DNA of 64,000 bases from Coriobacteriaceae bacterium (lineage in GTDB: Bacteria; Actinomycetota; Coriobacteriia; Coriobacteriales; Coriobacteriaceae), in contig JAUNDT010000001.1 in assembly GCA_030525945.1 (NCBI GenBank), forward strand, positions 62,001 to 126,000, in the 5' to 3' direction. The notes beneath the pieces were generated by a model. It was not told the DNA's origin. It did not search any database and was given only the letters and a program-made list of their open reading frames with translations. Position numbers and translations under genes: made by a program. Of this stretch, positions 47,906-56,572 are shown in pieces (the stretch's first letter is position 1; each line of letters starts with the position of its first letter).

Positions 47906-47969
47906 CAGGGCCCTCGGCATGCTACAATCGCTCGACATACCCCTGCATATACCGCCAAAAGGAGCCGCC

Positions 47970-48977
47970 GTGGCAAACGTCGTTGACCGCCTGACCGACC
48001 GCGCGCTTGACCTCGCGCGCCTCACCATCGTGCGCCGCACCATCACGGCAGTCGCCGTCGTTGCGTCGGCCCTCATCCAAACCTTCCTCATCCAGGCGTT
48101 CGTTGAGCCCGCCGACCTGCTGCCCAGCGGCTTCACGGGCGTCGCGGTCCTCGTCGACCGCATCACCTCGCTCGGCGGCGTTCGCATCGACACCTCGCTC
48201 GGCATGCTCGCGCTCAACATCCCCGTGGCCCTCATGTGCTGGAGCGGCATCTCCAAGCGCTTCGTCCTGTTCTCGATGATGCAGGTCGGGCTTTCGTCGC
48301 TGTTCCTCAACGTGTTCGACTTCGCCCCGTTTTTGGGCGACAAAATCATGCTCATCATCTTTGGCGGATTCGTCTCGGGCCTCTCCATTGCCATCGCGCT
48401 CAAATCCGGCGCGTCGACGGGAGGCACGGATTTTATCGCCCTGTGGGTCTCCAACCGAACGGGCAAGACCATCTGGGGCTTCATCTTTGCGTTTAACTGC
48501 CTTATCCTCGCGATCTTTGGCGAGATGTTCGGCTGGGACAAAGCGGCCTATTCCATTGTGTTCCAGTTTATTTCGACCAAGACGATCGACAGCTTTTACC
48601 ATCGCTACGACCGCGTGACTCTGCAGATCACCACGCGCTTGGCCGACGAGGTCATGACCGCCTACGTCAACCACTTCCAGCACGGCATCAGCTGCGCCGA
48701 GGTCATTGGCGGCTACAGCCGCGAGCGCATGTACCTGTTGCACACGGTGGTTTCCACGTACGAGAGCCAGGACATCATCAAGCTCGTGTGCGACATCGAC
48801 CCCGGCGCCGTGATCAACGTGTTCCACACGCTCAACTTTGTGGGCGGCTGGTGGGGCGGCCATGTGGACGAACCCGTGCCCGCGGCCGTGCCCGACCCGG
48901 ACAAGCCCGCGCGCCTGCTGTCCAAGCAGGCCCGCCGCCACGAGCAGTCGCGCCTGCAGCAAGACGACGGCAGGTAG
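47970..48977 (+). CDS. YitT-family membrane protein (DUF161/DUF2179)
   Basis: A 335-residue membrane protein with five to six helices in the first ~200 residues (LIQTFLIQAFVEPADLLPSG, IMLIIFGGFVSGLSIAIALK with the GASTGGTDF motif) and a C-terminal cytoplasmic DUF2179 domain of ferredoxin-like fold (VTLQITTRLADEVMTAYVNH onward). The family's function is not settled; transport has been suggested. The start is GTG 47970 after AAAAGGAG. It is monocistronic with a strong terminator. Confidence 0.88.
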   Translation: MANVVDRLTDRALDLARLTIVRRTITAVAVVASALIQTFLIQAFVEPADLLPSGFTGVAVLVDRITSLGGVRIDTSLGMLALNIPVALMCWSGISKRFVLFSMMQVGLSSLFLNVFDFAPFLGDKIMLIIFGGFVSGLSIAIALKSGASTGGTDFIALWVSNRTGKTIWGFIFAFNCLILAIFGEMFGWDKAAYSIVFQFISTKTIDSFYHRYDRVTLQITTRLADEVMTAYVNHFQHGISCAEVIGGYSRERMYLLHTVVSTYESQDIIKLVCDIDPGAVINVFHTLNFVGGWWGGHVDEPVPAAVPDPDKPARLLSKQARRHEQSRLQQDDGR

Positions 48978-48981
48978 AGCA

Positions 48982-49009
48982 ACGCCCCCAATGCTGGGGG
49001 CGTTTTTCT
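48982..49009 (+). terminator. Terminator after yitT-type gene
   Basis: CGCCCCC (48983-48989) pairs with GGGGGCG (48996-49002), followed by TTTTTCTT. Confidence 0.9.
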
Positions 49010-49141
49010 TGGAGAGGATGGCGAGCGTGAGGTGGGGCGGGCGCAACATTGGAGCGCGAAGCGGGCGGCGCGCTGGGGCGGCTCACCTCGCCGAACGGAC
49101 CCTGAGCGGGCCTCGACCGCCAGCCGGGCACGCACCCGTAC

Positions 49142-49696
49142 CTACTCGAACGCGTCCTTCTCGTACGGAAGCACCTCGGCCAAAAATCCCTTCGCCGCCA
49201 GCGCCGACTCGATATCGTCGAGCGCGGCCTCGGTGTCGGCGGTGATGCGGTGGAAGTGGTACCCGCTCGTCACCGTCATGAGCGGCGTGCTCTTACCGCT
49301 GCGGATGTCCTCCAGGTAGCGCTCCACGCCCCTGCGGCTGCGAATGTCCAGGTCGGCGGTGATTTTGCCGTACGCGCGATGGTTCACCATGACGCTTTGC
49401 ACCGCGCCGCCCAAGTCGACGATCGTCTGCAGCTCGTCCTCAACCTGGTCGATGCCGTGGCGTACCTTGACCAGGCGCGTGGGCACGTCGGAGGTGTCGA
49501 CGCCCTCGCGCAGGACGTAGCCGCGATTGGTGGCGACGATGTCGTGGCCATCGGCGCGCAGCAGGGCGATATCCTGCACGATCACCTGGCGGCTCACGCC
49601 GGCGGCGGAAGCCAGGGCGGTTCCGCTCACAGGGCCGTCCGAGCCCCGCAGCTTGTCCAAGATCGCGCCCCTGCGCTCATGTCCCATCAACGGCAT
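49142..49696 (-). CDS. niaR: NiaR-type repressor of NAD biosynthesis
   Basis: A 184-residue regulator with an N-terminal winged helix (RRGAILDKLRGSDGPVSGTA and VSRQVIVQDIALLRADG) and a C-terminal 3H domain whose three His motifs are VRHGIDQ, VNHRAYG and YHFHRI. NiaR binds nicotinic acid with a metal and represses NAD synthesis or uptake genes. It is the last gene of the nadA-nadB-nadC unit, 48 bases after nadC, with GAGGAG before ATG 49696. Autoregulation through the nadA promoter is likely. Confidence 0.93.
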   Translation of the reverse strand: MPLMGHERRGAILDKLRGSDGPVSGTALASAAGVSRQVIVQDIALLRADGHDIVATNRGYVLREGVDTSDVPTRLVKVRHGIDQVEDELQTIVDLGGAVQSVMVNHRAYGKITADLDIRSRRGVERYLEDIRSGKSTPLMTVTSGYHFHRITADTEAALDDIESALAAKGFLAEVLPYEKDAFE

Positions 49697-49744
49697 CCCA
49701 TTCGCCTCCTCACCTTCGCACCAACATGCACCCAGACGCCGCGC

Positions 49745-50596
49745 TTAGAGCAGGCGCAGGTGCTTGAGCGAGAGATCCAGGATGGGGGCCGAGTGCGTGA
49801 GCGCGCCCGAGGAGATGAAGTCCACGCCCAGGTCGGCGAGCGCGCGGATGTTGCCCGCGTCCACGTTGCCCGATGCCTCCACCTTGGCGCGGCCGTCGAT
49901 GAGCGCGATCGCCTCCGCCATCTGGTCGTGCGTCATGTTGTCGAGCATGATGATGTCGGCGCCGGCCTCGAGGGCCTCGCGCACCATGTCCATGTTCTCG
50001 CACTCGACCTCGACGGTGCACACGAACGGCGCGTGGGCGCGCGCGCCCGCAACCGCCGCGGCGATGCCGCCGGCCGCGTCGATGTGGTTGTCCTTGAGCA
50101 TAACGGCCTGCGAGAGGTTGTAGCGGTGGTTATGGCCGCCGCCGACCTCGACCGCCGCCTTCTCGAAGATACGCAGGCACGGCGTGGTCTTGCGCGTATC
50201 CACAAGCCGCGTCCTCGTGCCCTCCAGCGCCGCCGCCATCGTGCGGGTGTAGCTCGCGATGCCGCTCATGCGCTGCAGGAAGTTCAGGGCCACGCGCTCG
50301 CCCGAGAGCAGCACGCGTACGTCGCCGCGCACCACACCGAGCAGCTGGCCGGGCTCGACTTCGTCGCCGTCCTTGGCGTGCGCCTCGAACACGGTCGCCG
50401 GGTCAAGCAGGGTGAAGGAGCGCTCGAACACGTCCAGGCCCGCGATCACGCCGTGCGCCTTGGCGATGAGCTGCACCTCCGCCGCGCGGGCCTCGGGCGC
50501 CACCGACTCGGTCGAGAGGTCGCCGGCGTTCATGTCCTCCCGCAGCGCCGCGCGGATGATGTCGTCGGCAATGAGATTCATGGTGATGGGATTCAT
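49745..50596 (-). CDS. nadC: Nicotinate-nucleotide pyrophosphorylase (carboxylating)
   Basis: Converts quinolinate and PRPP to nicotinate mononucleotide, third step of de novo NAD synthesis. The 283-residue protein shows the family blocks ALNFLQRMSGIASYTR, RLVDTRKTTPCLRIFEKAAV and GGGHNHRYNL, with LKDNHIDAAGG after them. ATG 50596 follows AAGGAG. A palindromic repeat lies directly upstream and overlaps the end of nadB. Confidence 0.96.
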   Translation of the reverse strand: MNPITMNLIADDIIRAALREDMNAGDLSTESVAPEARAAEVQLIAKAHGVIAGLDVFERSFTLLDPATVFEAHAKDGDEVEPGQLLGVVRGDVRVLLSGERVALNFLQRMSGIASYTRTMAAALEGTRTRLVDTRKTTPCLRIFEKAAVEVGGGHNHRYNLSQAVMLKDNHIDAAGGIAAAVAGARAHAPFVCTVEVECENMDMVREALEAGADIIMLDNMTHDQMAEAIALIDGRAKVEASGNVDAGNIRALADLGVDFISSGALTHSAPILDLSLKHLRLL

Positions 50597-50615
50597 GCGA
50601 AGCTCCTTCTTGAAA

Positions 50616-50650
50616 ATGCGTCATTTAGGGTCTGACCCTAAATGACGCAT
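50616..50650. repeat. 35-bp palindromic repeat, copy 3
   Basis: Same palindrome as 11025-11059, opposite central base. It spans the nadB-nadC junction. The nadB stop TAG (50640-50638) and its last codons (Lys-Cys-Val-Ile) are supplied by the repeat. Confidence 0.95.
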
Positions 50651-51999
50651 TTCACCAGGGTGTCGATGTTGAGGGGATGGGCGGGGTCGAGGGGGCGGTG
50701 GATGCCGTCGAGCGCGGGCTCGCCCGCGGGCTCGACCTCCAGGCTCTCGCCCGTTGCCATGTGCCACGCGGCACGGCGGGCGAACACAAGGGCCTCGAGC
50801 AGCGAGTTGCTTGCCAGTCGGTTGCGGCCGTGCACGCCGTTGCAGGAGGTCTCCCCCGCAACGTACAGGCCGGGCATGGCGGTTGCCGAATCGCGATCCA
50901 CGTGCACGCCGCCCATGAAGTAGTGCTGGGTGGGAACCACGGGGATCGGCTCGTCCAAAATGTCGCGCCCCTGCTCCAAGCAATGCGCGCGAATATTGGC
51001 GAAGTGGGTCTGCACAATCTCGCGGTCGACGGGGGCAAAGCTCAGCCACTCGAACTGCGTGCCCTCGTCGCGCATCTCGTCTTGAATCGCGCGGGCGACC
51101 ACGTCGCGCGGCTGCAGCTCGTCGGTAAACCGCTCGCCGGCGTGGTTGAGCAGCACCGCGCCCTCGCCACGGCAGCTCTCCGAAATCAAAAACGTCCTGC
51201 CGGGCTCCTCCGAATACAGGCCGGTGGGATGAATCTGCACGTACTCGAGATGCTCCTGCTCGAGCCCGTATTCGTTCGCCAAAAAACACGCATCGCCCGT
51301 AAGCTGCGGATAGTTGGTCGAATGCTGATACACGCCACCGATGCCGCCCGTTGCGAGCAGGGTGTTGCACGCGCGAATCTCAAACGGCGCACCCACGCCC
51401 TCGGGCCGCGCAATCGAGCCGTCGGCGCTTCCGCGCAGCTCCTCGATAGTCGCACTCGAGGCGCTCTCCTCCACGGGAACCGCAACGGCGCCCGTACACG
51501 CCCCGTCCTCAACCAGCAGGTCAACGAGGGCCGTGTGCTCGAGAATGCGCACGTTGGGAAGGCGGCGAACCGCGGCTAGCAGCTTTTCGGTGATCTCCTT
51601 GCCCGTAATGTCGGCATGGAAGGCGATGCGCGGACGCGAGTGGGCACCCTCGCGCGTAAAGGCGAGGCTCCCGTCTTCGACGCGCTCGAACTCCGTGCCC
51701 AACGCCAGCAGGTCGTTGATAACCGAGCGGCTCGAGCGGATCATGATGTCAACGCTCTCGCGCCTGTTCTCGTAGTGGCCGGCGCGCAGGGTATCCTCAA
51801 AAAACGCGTCGTAATCCGCGGCTTCGGGGAGCACGCAAATGCCGCCCTGGGCGAGCATGGAATCGCACTCCTCCAACTTGCCCTTGGAGAGCATCACGAC
51901 CTGCATGTTCGCCGGCAGGTTAAGCGCAGCGTACAGTCCCGCCACACCGCAGCCGGCAATCACCACATCGCATGTCATCGCTGTTTGGGTCGCCGCCAT
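50638..51999 (-). CDS. nadB: L-aspartate oxidase
   Basis: FAD enzyme oxidising aspartate to iminoaspartate for NAD synthesis. The 453-residue protein has the dinucleotide fold at its start (VVIAGCGVAGLYAALNL), the SKGKLEECDSMLAQGGI block, and the capping domain HPTGLYSEEPGR with HYFMGGVHVD. It is shorter than E. coli NadB (540) because the C-terminal helical domain is reduced; it ends DTLVKCVI, with the last four codons inside a palindromic repeat. That suggests the repeat's arrival truncated the C-terminus. ATG 51999 follows AAAGGGG. Confidence 0.93.
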   Translation of the reverse strand: MAATQTAMTCDVVIAGCGVAGLYAALNLPANMQVVMLSKGKLEECDSMLAQGGICVLPEAADYDAFFEDTLRAGHYENRRESVDIMIRSSRSVINDLLALGTEFERVEDGSLAFTREGAHSRPRIAFHADITGKEITEKLLAAVRRLPNVRILEHTALVDLLVEDGACTGAVAVPVEESASSATIEELRGSADGSIARPEGVGAPFEIRACNTLLATGGIGGVYQHSTNYPQLTGDACFLANEYGLEQEHLEYVQIHPTGLYSEEPGRTFLISESCRGEGAVLLNHAGERFTDELQPRDVVARAIQDEMRDEGTQFEWLSFAPVDREIVQTHFANIRAHCLEQGRDILDEPIPVVPTQHYFMGGVHVDRDSATAMPGLYVAGETSCNGVHGRNRLASNSLLEALVFARRAAWHMATGESLEVEPAGEPALDGIHRPLDPAHPLNIDTLVKCVI

Positions 52000-52119
52000 G
52001 CGGATCCCCTTTCTGCATCAAACCCATTCGCTATGCGCGGAGCCTTCGTGCGCCATGGTGCCCGCGTTCGGCGGGGCGCCCCGGGCCCCGCTCCACCTGG
52101 CCTCCGCGCATCGTTCGCC

Positions 52120-53121
52120 CTAGCGCGCCGCGTACTCCAGCATGCGGTCGAGCGTGAGCTGCGCGCGCTCGGCGGCCTGCTCATCCACCGCGATCTTTAC
52201 AGCGCCCGTCCCGGTCTCCAAGCAACGGACGAGTTTGGCAAGCGTGATGCCGTCCATATCGCCGCAGGTAGGAGGCGTATGCGTCACAAAGAAGCGCTTG
52301 CCCTGCTCGGCACACCGGCGCTCTAGCTCGTACAGCACGCCCTGAACCGTCACCACGATGAACTCGCGCGCCTCGCTCGCCTCGGCGTACGAGATGATGC
52401 CCGCCGTCGAGCCGATGTAATCCGCCTCGGCAAGCACCGCGGCGGTGCACTCGGGATGTGCGAGCACCAGCGCCTGGGGATGCTCGCGCTTGAGCTCCTG
52501 CAGTTCCGCCAACGAGATCGCCTCATGGCGCGGGCAGCAGCCGTCATTCAAAATCACGTGCTTCTCGGGCACCTGCTCCGCCACAAAGCGGCCCAGGTTG
52601 CGGTCGGGAATAAACAGGACATGGCGCTGGGACAGCTCGCGCACGATCTTGACCGCGTTGGACGAGGTCACGCACACGTCGCTCCAGCTCTTGATTTCCA
52701 TGGTCGAGTTCACGTAGCACACAACCGCCAGGTCGTCGCCGTACTCCGCACGCGCGGCGTCGATAGTCGCACGTTGAACCATGTGCGCCATGGGGCAATC
52801 GGCCGCAGGCTCGGGAAGCAGCACGGTCTTGGTGCGGTTGAGCAGCTTGGCGCTCTCGCCCATGAACTCAACGCCGCATAGCACGATGGTCTGCTGCGGC
52901 AGCGACTTTGCAAGTTTTGCCAGGTAGAAGGAGTCGCCCACGTAATCGGCAACCGCCTGAACCTCGGGCTCCACGTAATAGTGCGCAAGGATCACCGCGT
53001 CGCGCTCCGCCTTGAGCTGCTCGATGCGCTCACGCACGTCCTGGGGCACGGCCGCCGCGCGCGCGAGCGCAGTCCCGCTCGAACCCTCGCGACCTGTCGA
53101 CATGCTTGCGGCCTCTGCCAT
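52120..53121 (-). CDS. nadA: Quinolinate synthase
   Basis: 4Fe-4S enzyme condensing iminoaspartate with dihydroxyacetone phosphate to quinolinate. The 333-residue protein has the AHYYVEPEVQAVADYVGDS start and iron-sulphur cysteines in VLCGVEFMGE, NDGCCPRHE and HTPPTCGDMDG. It is the first gene of the NAD operon. ATG 53121 follows GGGAGG. A promoter with overlapping direct repeats lies just upstream. Confidence 0.96.
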   Translation of the reverse strand: MAEAASMSTGREGSSGTALARAAAVPQDVRERIEQLKAERDAVILAHYYVEPEVQAVADYVGDSFYLAKLAKSLPQQTIVLCGVEFMGESAKLLNRTKTVLLPEPAADCPMAHMVQRATIDAARAEYGDDLAVVCYVNSTMEIKSWSDVCVTSSNAVKIVRELSQRHVLFIPDRNLGRFVAEQVPEKHVILNDGCCPRHEAISLAELQELKREHPQALVLAHPECTAAVLAEADYIGSTAGIISYAEASEAREFIVVTVQGVLYELERRCAEQGKRFFVTHTPPTCGDMDGITLAKLVRCLETGTGAVKIAVDEQAAERAQLTLDRMLEYAAR

Positions 53122-53154
53122 TGTGTCCTCCCAGCGTTAGATTCCGTTGGGGGA

Positions 53155-53199
53155 AGTATCCCACTGCGCGCGCCTACTGACAAGACAGCTGACAAGACA
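53155..53199 (-). promoter_or_regulatory. nadA promoter with candidate NiaR operator
   Basis: On the minus strand two direct copies of TGTCTTGTCAG (53199-53189 and 53187-53177) are separated by one base. The second supplies a -35 TTGTCA (53183-53178); a 17-base spacer leads to -10 GATACT (53160-53155). A repressor bound to the repeats would cover the -35. Assignment to NiaR is inference from the operon content. Confidence 0.6.
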
Positions 53200-53386
53200 A
53201 CGGTAAAGTTTGCAGAGGAGGACGCGGAAAAGGGCAGGTGAGCAGGCGGATGGGCGATGAGCGGCCCGGCAGACGCAACGGCGGGCGGCACGGCTCGTGG
53301 CGCGGCGGCACGCGGGCGACGCGGCGGGCAGAACGGCAAGCTACGCGACGGGGGCACGGTGGCACGCGGGCCGCAAAGCCGCAGGC

Positions 53387-54124
53387 CTAATACGGCGCGC
53401 CGAGGGGCTTGAGCTGCTTGAGATACGCCCACATGCGCTGCTTTTCGGCCGGAACACCCAGCGAGGCCTCAAAGCCGTCGAGCGCCAGCACGCGACGGCC
53501 GAGCACCGAGGCGATCAGGCCGGGCTTGAGCATGGCGGTATCGAAGTCCTCGATGATCGCGAGCGCGTCGGCATAGGTCTCGCGCATCACGTCGGCGGCG
53601 GGGGTGTCGAGCAGGATGATCGCCTCAGGGTCCAGCGCCTCGACCGCCTCGCGGAACAGCTCCGGGGAGAGCGCCTCGACGCGCGGGGCCGCGCCATCAG
53701 CAGAGGCACCGGCCGCAATAGCCGCATCGTTGGCGGCAGCAGCACTTGCCGCGCCAGCCGCGTCGCTGGCAGCCTCGACGTCGCCCGCGCCATCAGCTGA
53801 GCCAGCACCGCCGATCGATCCAACCGCGCCCGCGGCCCCCTCCTCCCCCGCAGCACCCGCAGCAGCAAAGCGAACGGCAGAAAGCGCGCAGAAATCCTGG
53901 GGCTCCCAACCGATGGCAGAAAGCGCCGAGCGCAACGCAGCTCCGTCGGCACCCGCCAACAGCGCACCACCGGCGAGCTCGTCCTCATTCAGCGCGCCCT
54001 TAATGAGCAGCACCGGCGAAAACGCATTCCCCACCGCAATCACGCCGCGTGCCTGCAAGGACGCGAGCTCCTGCTCAACCGCAGCGGCGAGCGCCTCTTT
54101 TTTCTCGGTGGTAGGAACTGCCAT
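53387..54124 (-). CDS. Divergent uracil-DNA-glycosylase-fold protein
   Basis: A 245-residue soluble protein starting at ATG 54124. The segment SPVLLIKGALNEDELAGG to AALRSALSAIGWEP aligns by pattern with the family 4 UDG core (normally GEAPG-x-x-E-D, then a helix ending AIGL). The end, FEASLGVPAEKQRMWAYLKQL, resembles the closing PS-x-L-x-R-x-P-x-x-K-x-x-x-W helix. The catalytic GEAPG is replaced by KGALN and only one Cys (FCALSA) remains of the iron-sulphur set. An Ala/Gly insertion fills about residues 81-145. If the match is right, it has lost glycosylase chemistry. It could be an unrelated alpha/beta protein. Confidence 0.45.
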   Translation of the reverse strand: MAVPTTEKKEALAAAVEQELASLQARGVIAVGNAFSPVLLIKGALNEDELAGGALLAGADGAALRSALSAIGWEPQDFCALSAVRFAAAGAAGEEGAAGAVGSIGGAGSADGAGDVEAASDAAGAASAAAANDAAIAAGASADGAAPRVEALSPELFREAVEALDPEAIILLDTPAADVMRETYADALAIIEDFDTAMLKPGLIASVLGRRVLALDGFEASLGVPAEKQRMWAYLKQLKPLGAPY

Positions 54125-54292
54125 CGTGCCCAGCCTTTCGTGCGCGCCACGCGCATGCGCGCCGCAAAGTCCCATTTGGTGAACATTCTACTCCGCCGGT
54201 GTAACTCCTGCAGGCGCATGGGTATAACGAAAGAGATATGACACCTACCCGGCGGCGCGCAACGCCCGCGCGGGCCACACATAGGAGGACCT

Positions 54293-54613
54293 ATGGCCAC
54301 CATCATCGAAGCCACCCCCAGCACGTTTGACGAGCTCATCGCCAATGAGCTGCCTGTTGTCATCGACTTTTGGGCACCGTGGTGCGGCCCCTGCCGCACG
54401 CTCGGCCCCGTGATTGAGCAACTCGCAGACGAGCTCGAGGGCAAGATCGTCGTTGCCAAGTGCAACGTGGACGAGAATCAGGACCTCGCCATGAAGTACG
54501 GCGTCATGTCCATCCCCACCGTCGTGATGCTCAAGGGCGGCACCGAGGTCATGCGCTCCGTGGGCGCCGTTCCCAAGCCCAAGCTGCAGGCCGACATCGA
54601 GGCGCACCTGTAA
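54293..54613 (+). CDS. trxA: Thioredoxin
   Basis: A 106-residue thioredoxin with redox motif W30-C31-G-P-C34 and the cis-proline segment SIPTVVMLKGG. It reduces protein disulphides in the cytosol. ATG 54293 follows TAGGAGG. A TGGGTATAAC extended -10 candidate (about 54219-54228) resembles that of the universal stress gene. It is monocistronic with a terminator 70 bases downstream. Confidence 0.97.
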   Translation: MATIIEATPSTFDELIANELPVVIDFWAPWCGPCRTLGPVIEQLADELEGKIVVAKCNVDENQDLAMKYGVMSIPTVVMLKGGTEVMRSVGAVPKPKLQADIEAHL

Positions 54614-54684
54614 ACAGGGACCGCGCCAGGCGCACGGCGGGGCTCATCCCACACCAGGCGCCTATCACTTCACCCCCCCAAACG

Positions 54685-54711
54685 AGCCGCGCTCCAAGCG
54701 CGGCTTTTTTC
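54685..54711 (+). terminator. Terminator after trxA
   Basis: AGCCGCGC (54685-54692) pairs with GCGCGGCT (54698-54705), followed by TTTTTT. From here to 54860 no gene is seen. Confidence 0.9.
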
Positions 54712-54860
54712 GTGCCGCGTATGCGAGGCGAGCAACGCAGCACGCGGCAGACAACACGGCGCACGCCCAGCACCGGACTTCCCAATCGTGCCCTGCATCA
54801 ACGCCACCCACAGCGCCTCGCCTTACTCCACGCGGGCTCTCCCGCACTCCTCCGCCACTC

Positions 54861-54899
54861 AACAACAAAGGCTCCCGCGGAACCATGTCCACGGGAGCC
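54861..54899 (-). terminator. Terminator after the PTS operon
   Basis: GGCTCCCG (54870-54877) pairs with CGGGAGCC (54892-54899); on the minus strand TTTGTTGTT follows. Confidence 0.8.
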
Positions 54900-54934
54900 C
54901 AAGGGAGGTGCAGCAAGCTGCGAGATGCGCAATG

Positions 54935-55780
54935 CTACGCAAGCACGCCAAAGAACGCGCCGATAATGCCGATGATCATCGTAAAGAGGATGAGCACCAT
55001 CGGGTTGACCTTCTTGGACAGGAAGTAGTAGTAAATCCAGAAGGAGATCAGACCGAGCATACCGGGCATAACGCCGTCGAGAATGTCCTGCAGCGTCTGC
55101 GCGGACTCGCCGGTGCCGATCGGAATGGGCATGGAGGCCCAGAACATACCCTTGCACATAGCGCCCACGACCATGACGCCCACAATGCCAACGGCCGTCA
55201 TGACCTTTTGCATCAGGCCGCTGCGCTGCGCCTGCTCAAGGAAGCCCACGCCGAGCTCATAGCCCTTCTGGATACCCCAAATGCGCAGCCAGAAACCGGG
55301 GATGTTGTAAATGAGCAGGAACGCGATGGGACCGAACGCATTGCCGGCCTGGCACAGCGAAATACCGACCGCTGCGGCAATAACGCGGAGCGTGGACAGG
55401 AAGATGGAGTCGCCGATACCCGACAGCGGGCCCATGAGGGCGGCCTTCACGTCGTTGACGGACTCGGGATCCATCTCGCCGCGGGCGACCTTCTCCTCCA
55501 TGGCCACCGCGATACCGCCGACGAACGGGGCGAACTGCACGGTGATGTTGAAGAACGCGCTGTGACGATGCAGGGCCTCGGCGTAATCCTCGGGACGATC
55601 GTGGTAAATCTTCTTGAGCAGCTTGGCGACCATCAGGCAGAAGGCGATGTTCATCTGCTTGTAGTAGGTCCAAGAGAACTCCATGCCAAGGGCGCCGGTG
55701 TTTACCGAGGCCTTGATGAGGTCGGACTTGGTGATCTTATTGGGATCGGCGGCAACAGCCGTGGTCTCCTTAGAAGTCAT
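54935..55780 (-). CDS. PTS mannose/fructose/sorbose-family IID component
   Basis: Membrane partner of IIC in the sugar channel. The 281-residue protein begins ITKSDLIKASVNTGALGMEF, has the long amphipathic N-terminal part and C-terminal membrane helices (GMLGLISFWIYYYFLSKKV, MVLILFTMIIGIIGAFFG). The family block GPLSGIGDSIF is present. ATG 55780 overlaps the IIC stop by 11 bases and is preferred over ATG 55789, which is too close to GGAGGGAG. It is the last gene of the operon. Confidence 0.92.
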   Translation of the reverse strand: MTSKETTAVAADPNKITKSDLIKASVNTGALGMEFSWTYYKQMNIAFCLMVAKLLKKIYHDRPEDYAEALHRHSAFFNITVQFAPFVGGIAVAMEEKVARGEMDPESVNDVKAALMGPLSGIGDSIFLSTLRVIAAAVGISLCQAGNAFGPIAFLLIYNIPGFWLRIWGIQKGYELGVGFLEQAQRSGLMQKVMTAVGIVGVMVVGAMCKGMFWASMPIPIGTGESAQTLQDILDGVMPGMLGLISFWIYYYFLSKKVNPMVLILFTMIIGIIGAFFGVLA

Positions 55781-56540
55781 CGTCGTCATCTCCCTCCAGA
55801 GCAGGCTCGACGTGAGCACCGCCGCCGAGCAGGTCGAACTTAGTGATGCCGATGATCACGGCGATGAGGGCGACGCCCAGAACCGGGATGCCCGCATAGG
55901 AGCACAGCAGGAAGCCCAGGAAGTAGTAGGGCACGAGCTGCTTGGTGATCACGAGGCGGCCGAGCATGGCAAAGCCCATGGCGGGAAGGATGTTGGCCGC
56001 AACGCCAAAGCCGCTGAGGACGAACGCGGGAACCCAGTCGAGTACACCCTGGACGGCGTCGGCGCCGAGATAGAACGAGACGGAGCAGATCACGAACGCG
56101 TTGACCATGCCAACAAGGCCGATGATCCAGTGCATGCCGTAGATACCCTTGAGGTTGCCCTTGGCGGCGTACTTGTCCGCCATGTCAACGAAGATGGGCA
56201 TAACCGCGTTGATGATGTTCTTGATGGCGAGCACGAGCGTGGCGATGGGCATGGCAAGCGCGATGGCTGCCTCGGTGGACTGACCGAGCTGAATCGCGAA
56301 CGCACAGGCGAGCACGCCGCCGATGGTCTCATCCGGCGGAACGTAGGCGCCGATGGAAATGGAGCCCATGAACAGCAGCTCGAGGCTCGCGCCGATGGTC
56401 AGCGCCGTTGGCAGGTCGCCGAGCACCAGACCCACGAGCGGGCACAGCACGATGGGACGGAACGCGTAGAGCGTGCCCACCTGGAAGTCGAACTTACCGA
56501 GCGCGGCGATAAGTCCGATGAGGATTGCCTGAACAAGCAT
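55770..56540 (-). CDS. PTS mannose/fructose/sorbose-family IIC component
   Basis: The substrate-translocating subunit. The 256-residue protein is largely membrane helices, with the conserved FRPIVLCPLVGLVLGDLPT and GASLELLFMGSISIGAYVPPD blocks. It ends with an acidic tail (EGDDDDDF) that overlaps the IID start. ATG 56540 follows GGAGG. Sugar specificity cannot be read directly; the two SIS proteins upstream point to an amino-sugar or Amadori compound. Confidence 0.93.
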   Translation of the reverse strand: MLVQAILIGLIAALGKFDFQVGTLYAFRPIVLCPLVGLVLGDLPTALTIGASLELLFMGSISIGAYVPPDETIGGVLACAFAIQLGQSTEAAIALAMPIATLVLAIKNIINAVMPIFVDMADKYAAKGNLKGIYGMHWIIGLVGMVNAFVICSVSFYLGADAVQGVLDWVPAFVLSGFGVAANILPAMGFAMLGRLVITKQLVPYYFLGFLLCSYAGIPVLGVALIAVIIGITKFDLLGGGAHVEPALEGDDDDDF

Positions 56541-56572
56541 AATATCCTCCAATCTTTAGATAAGTCCGCGCA

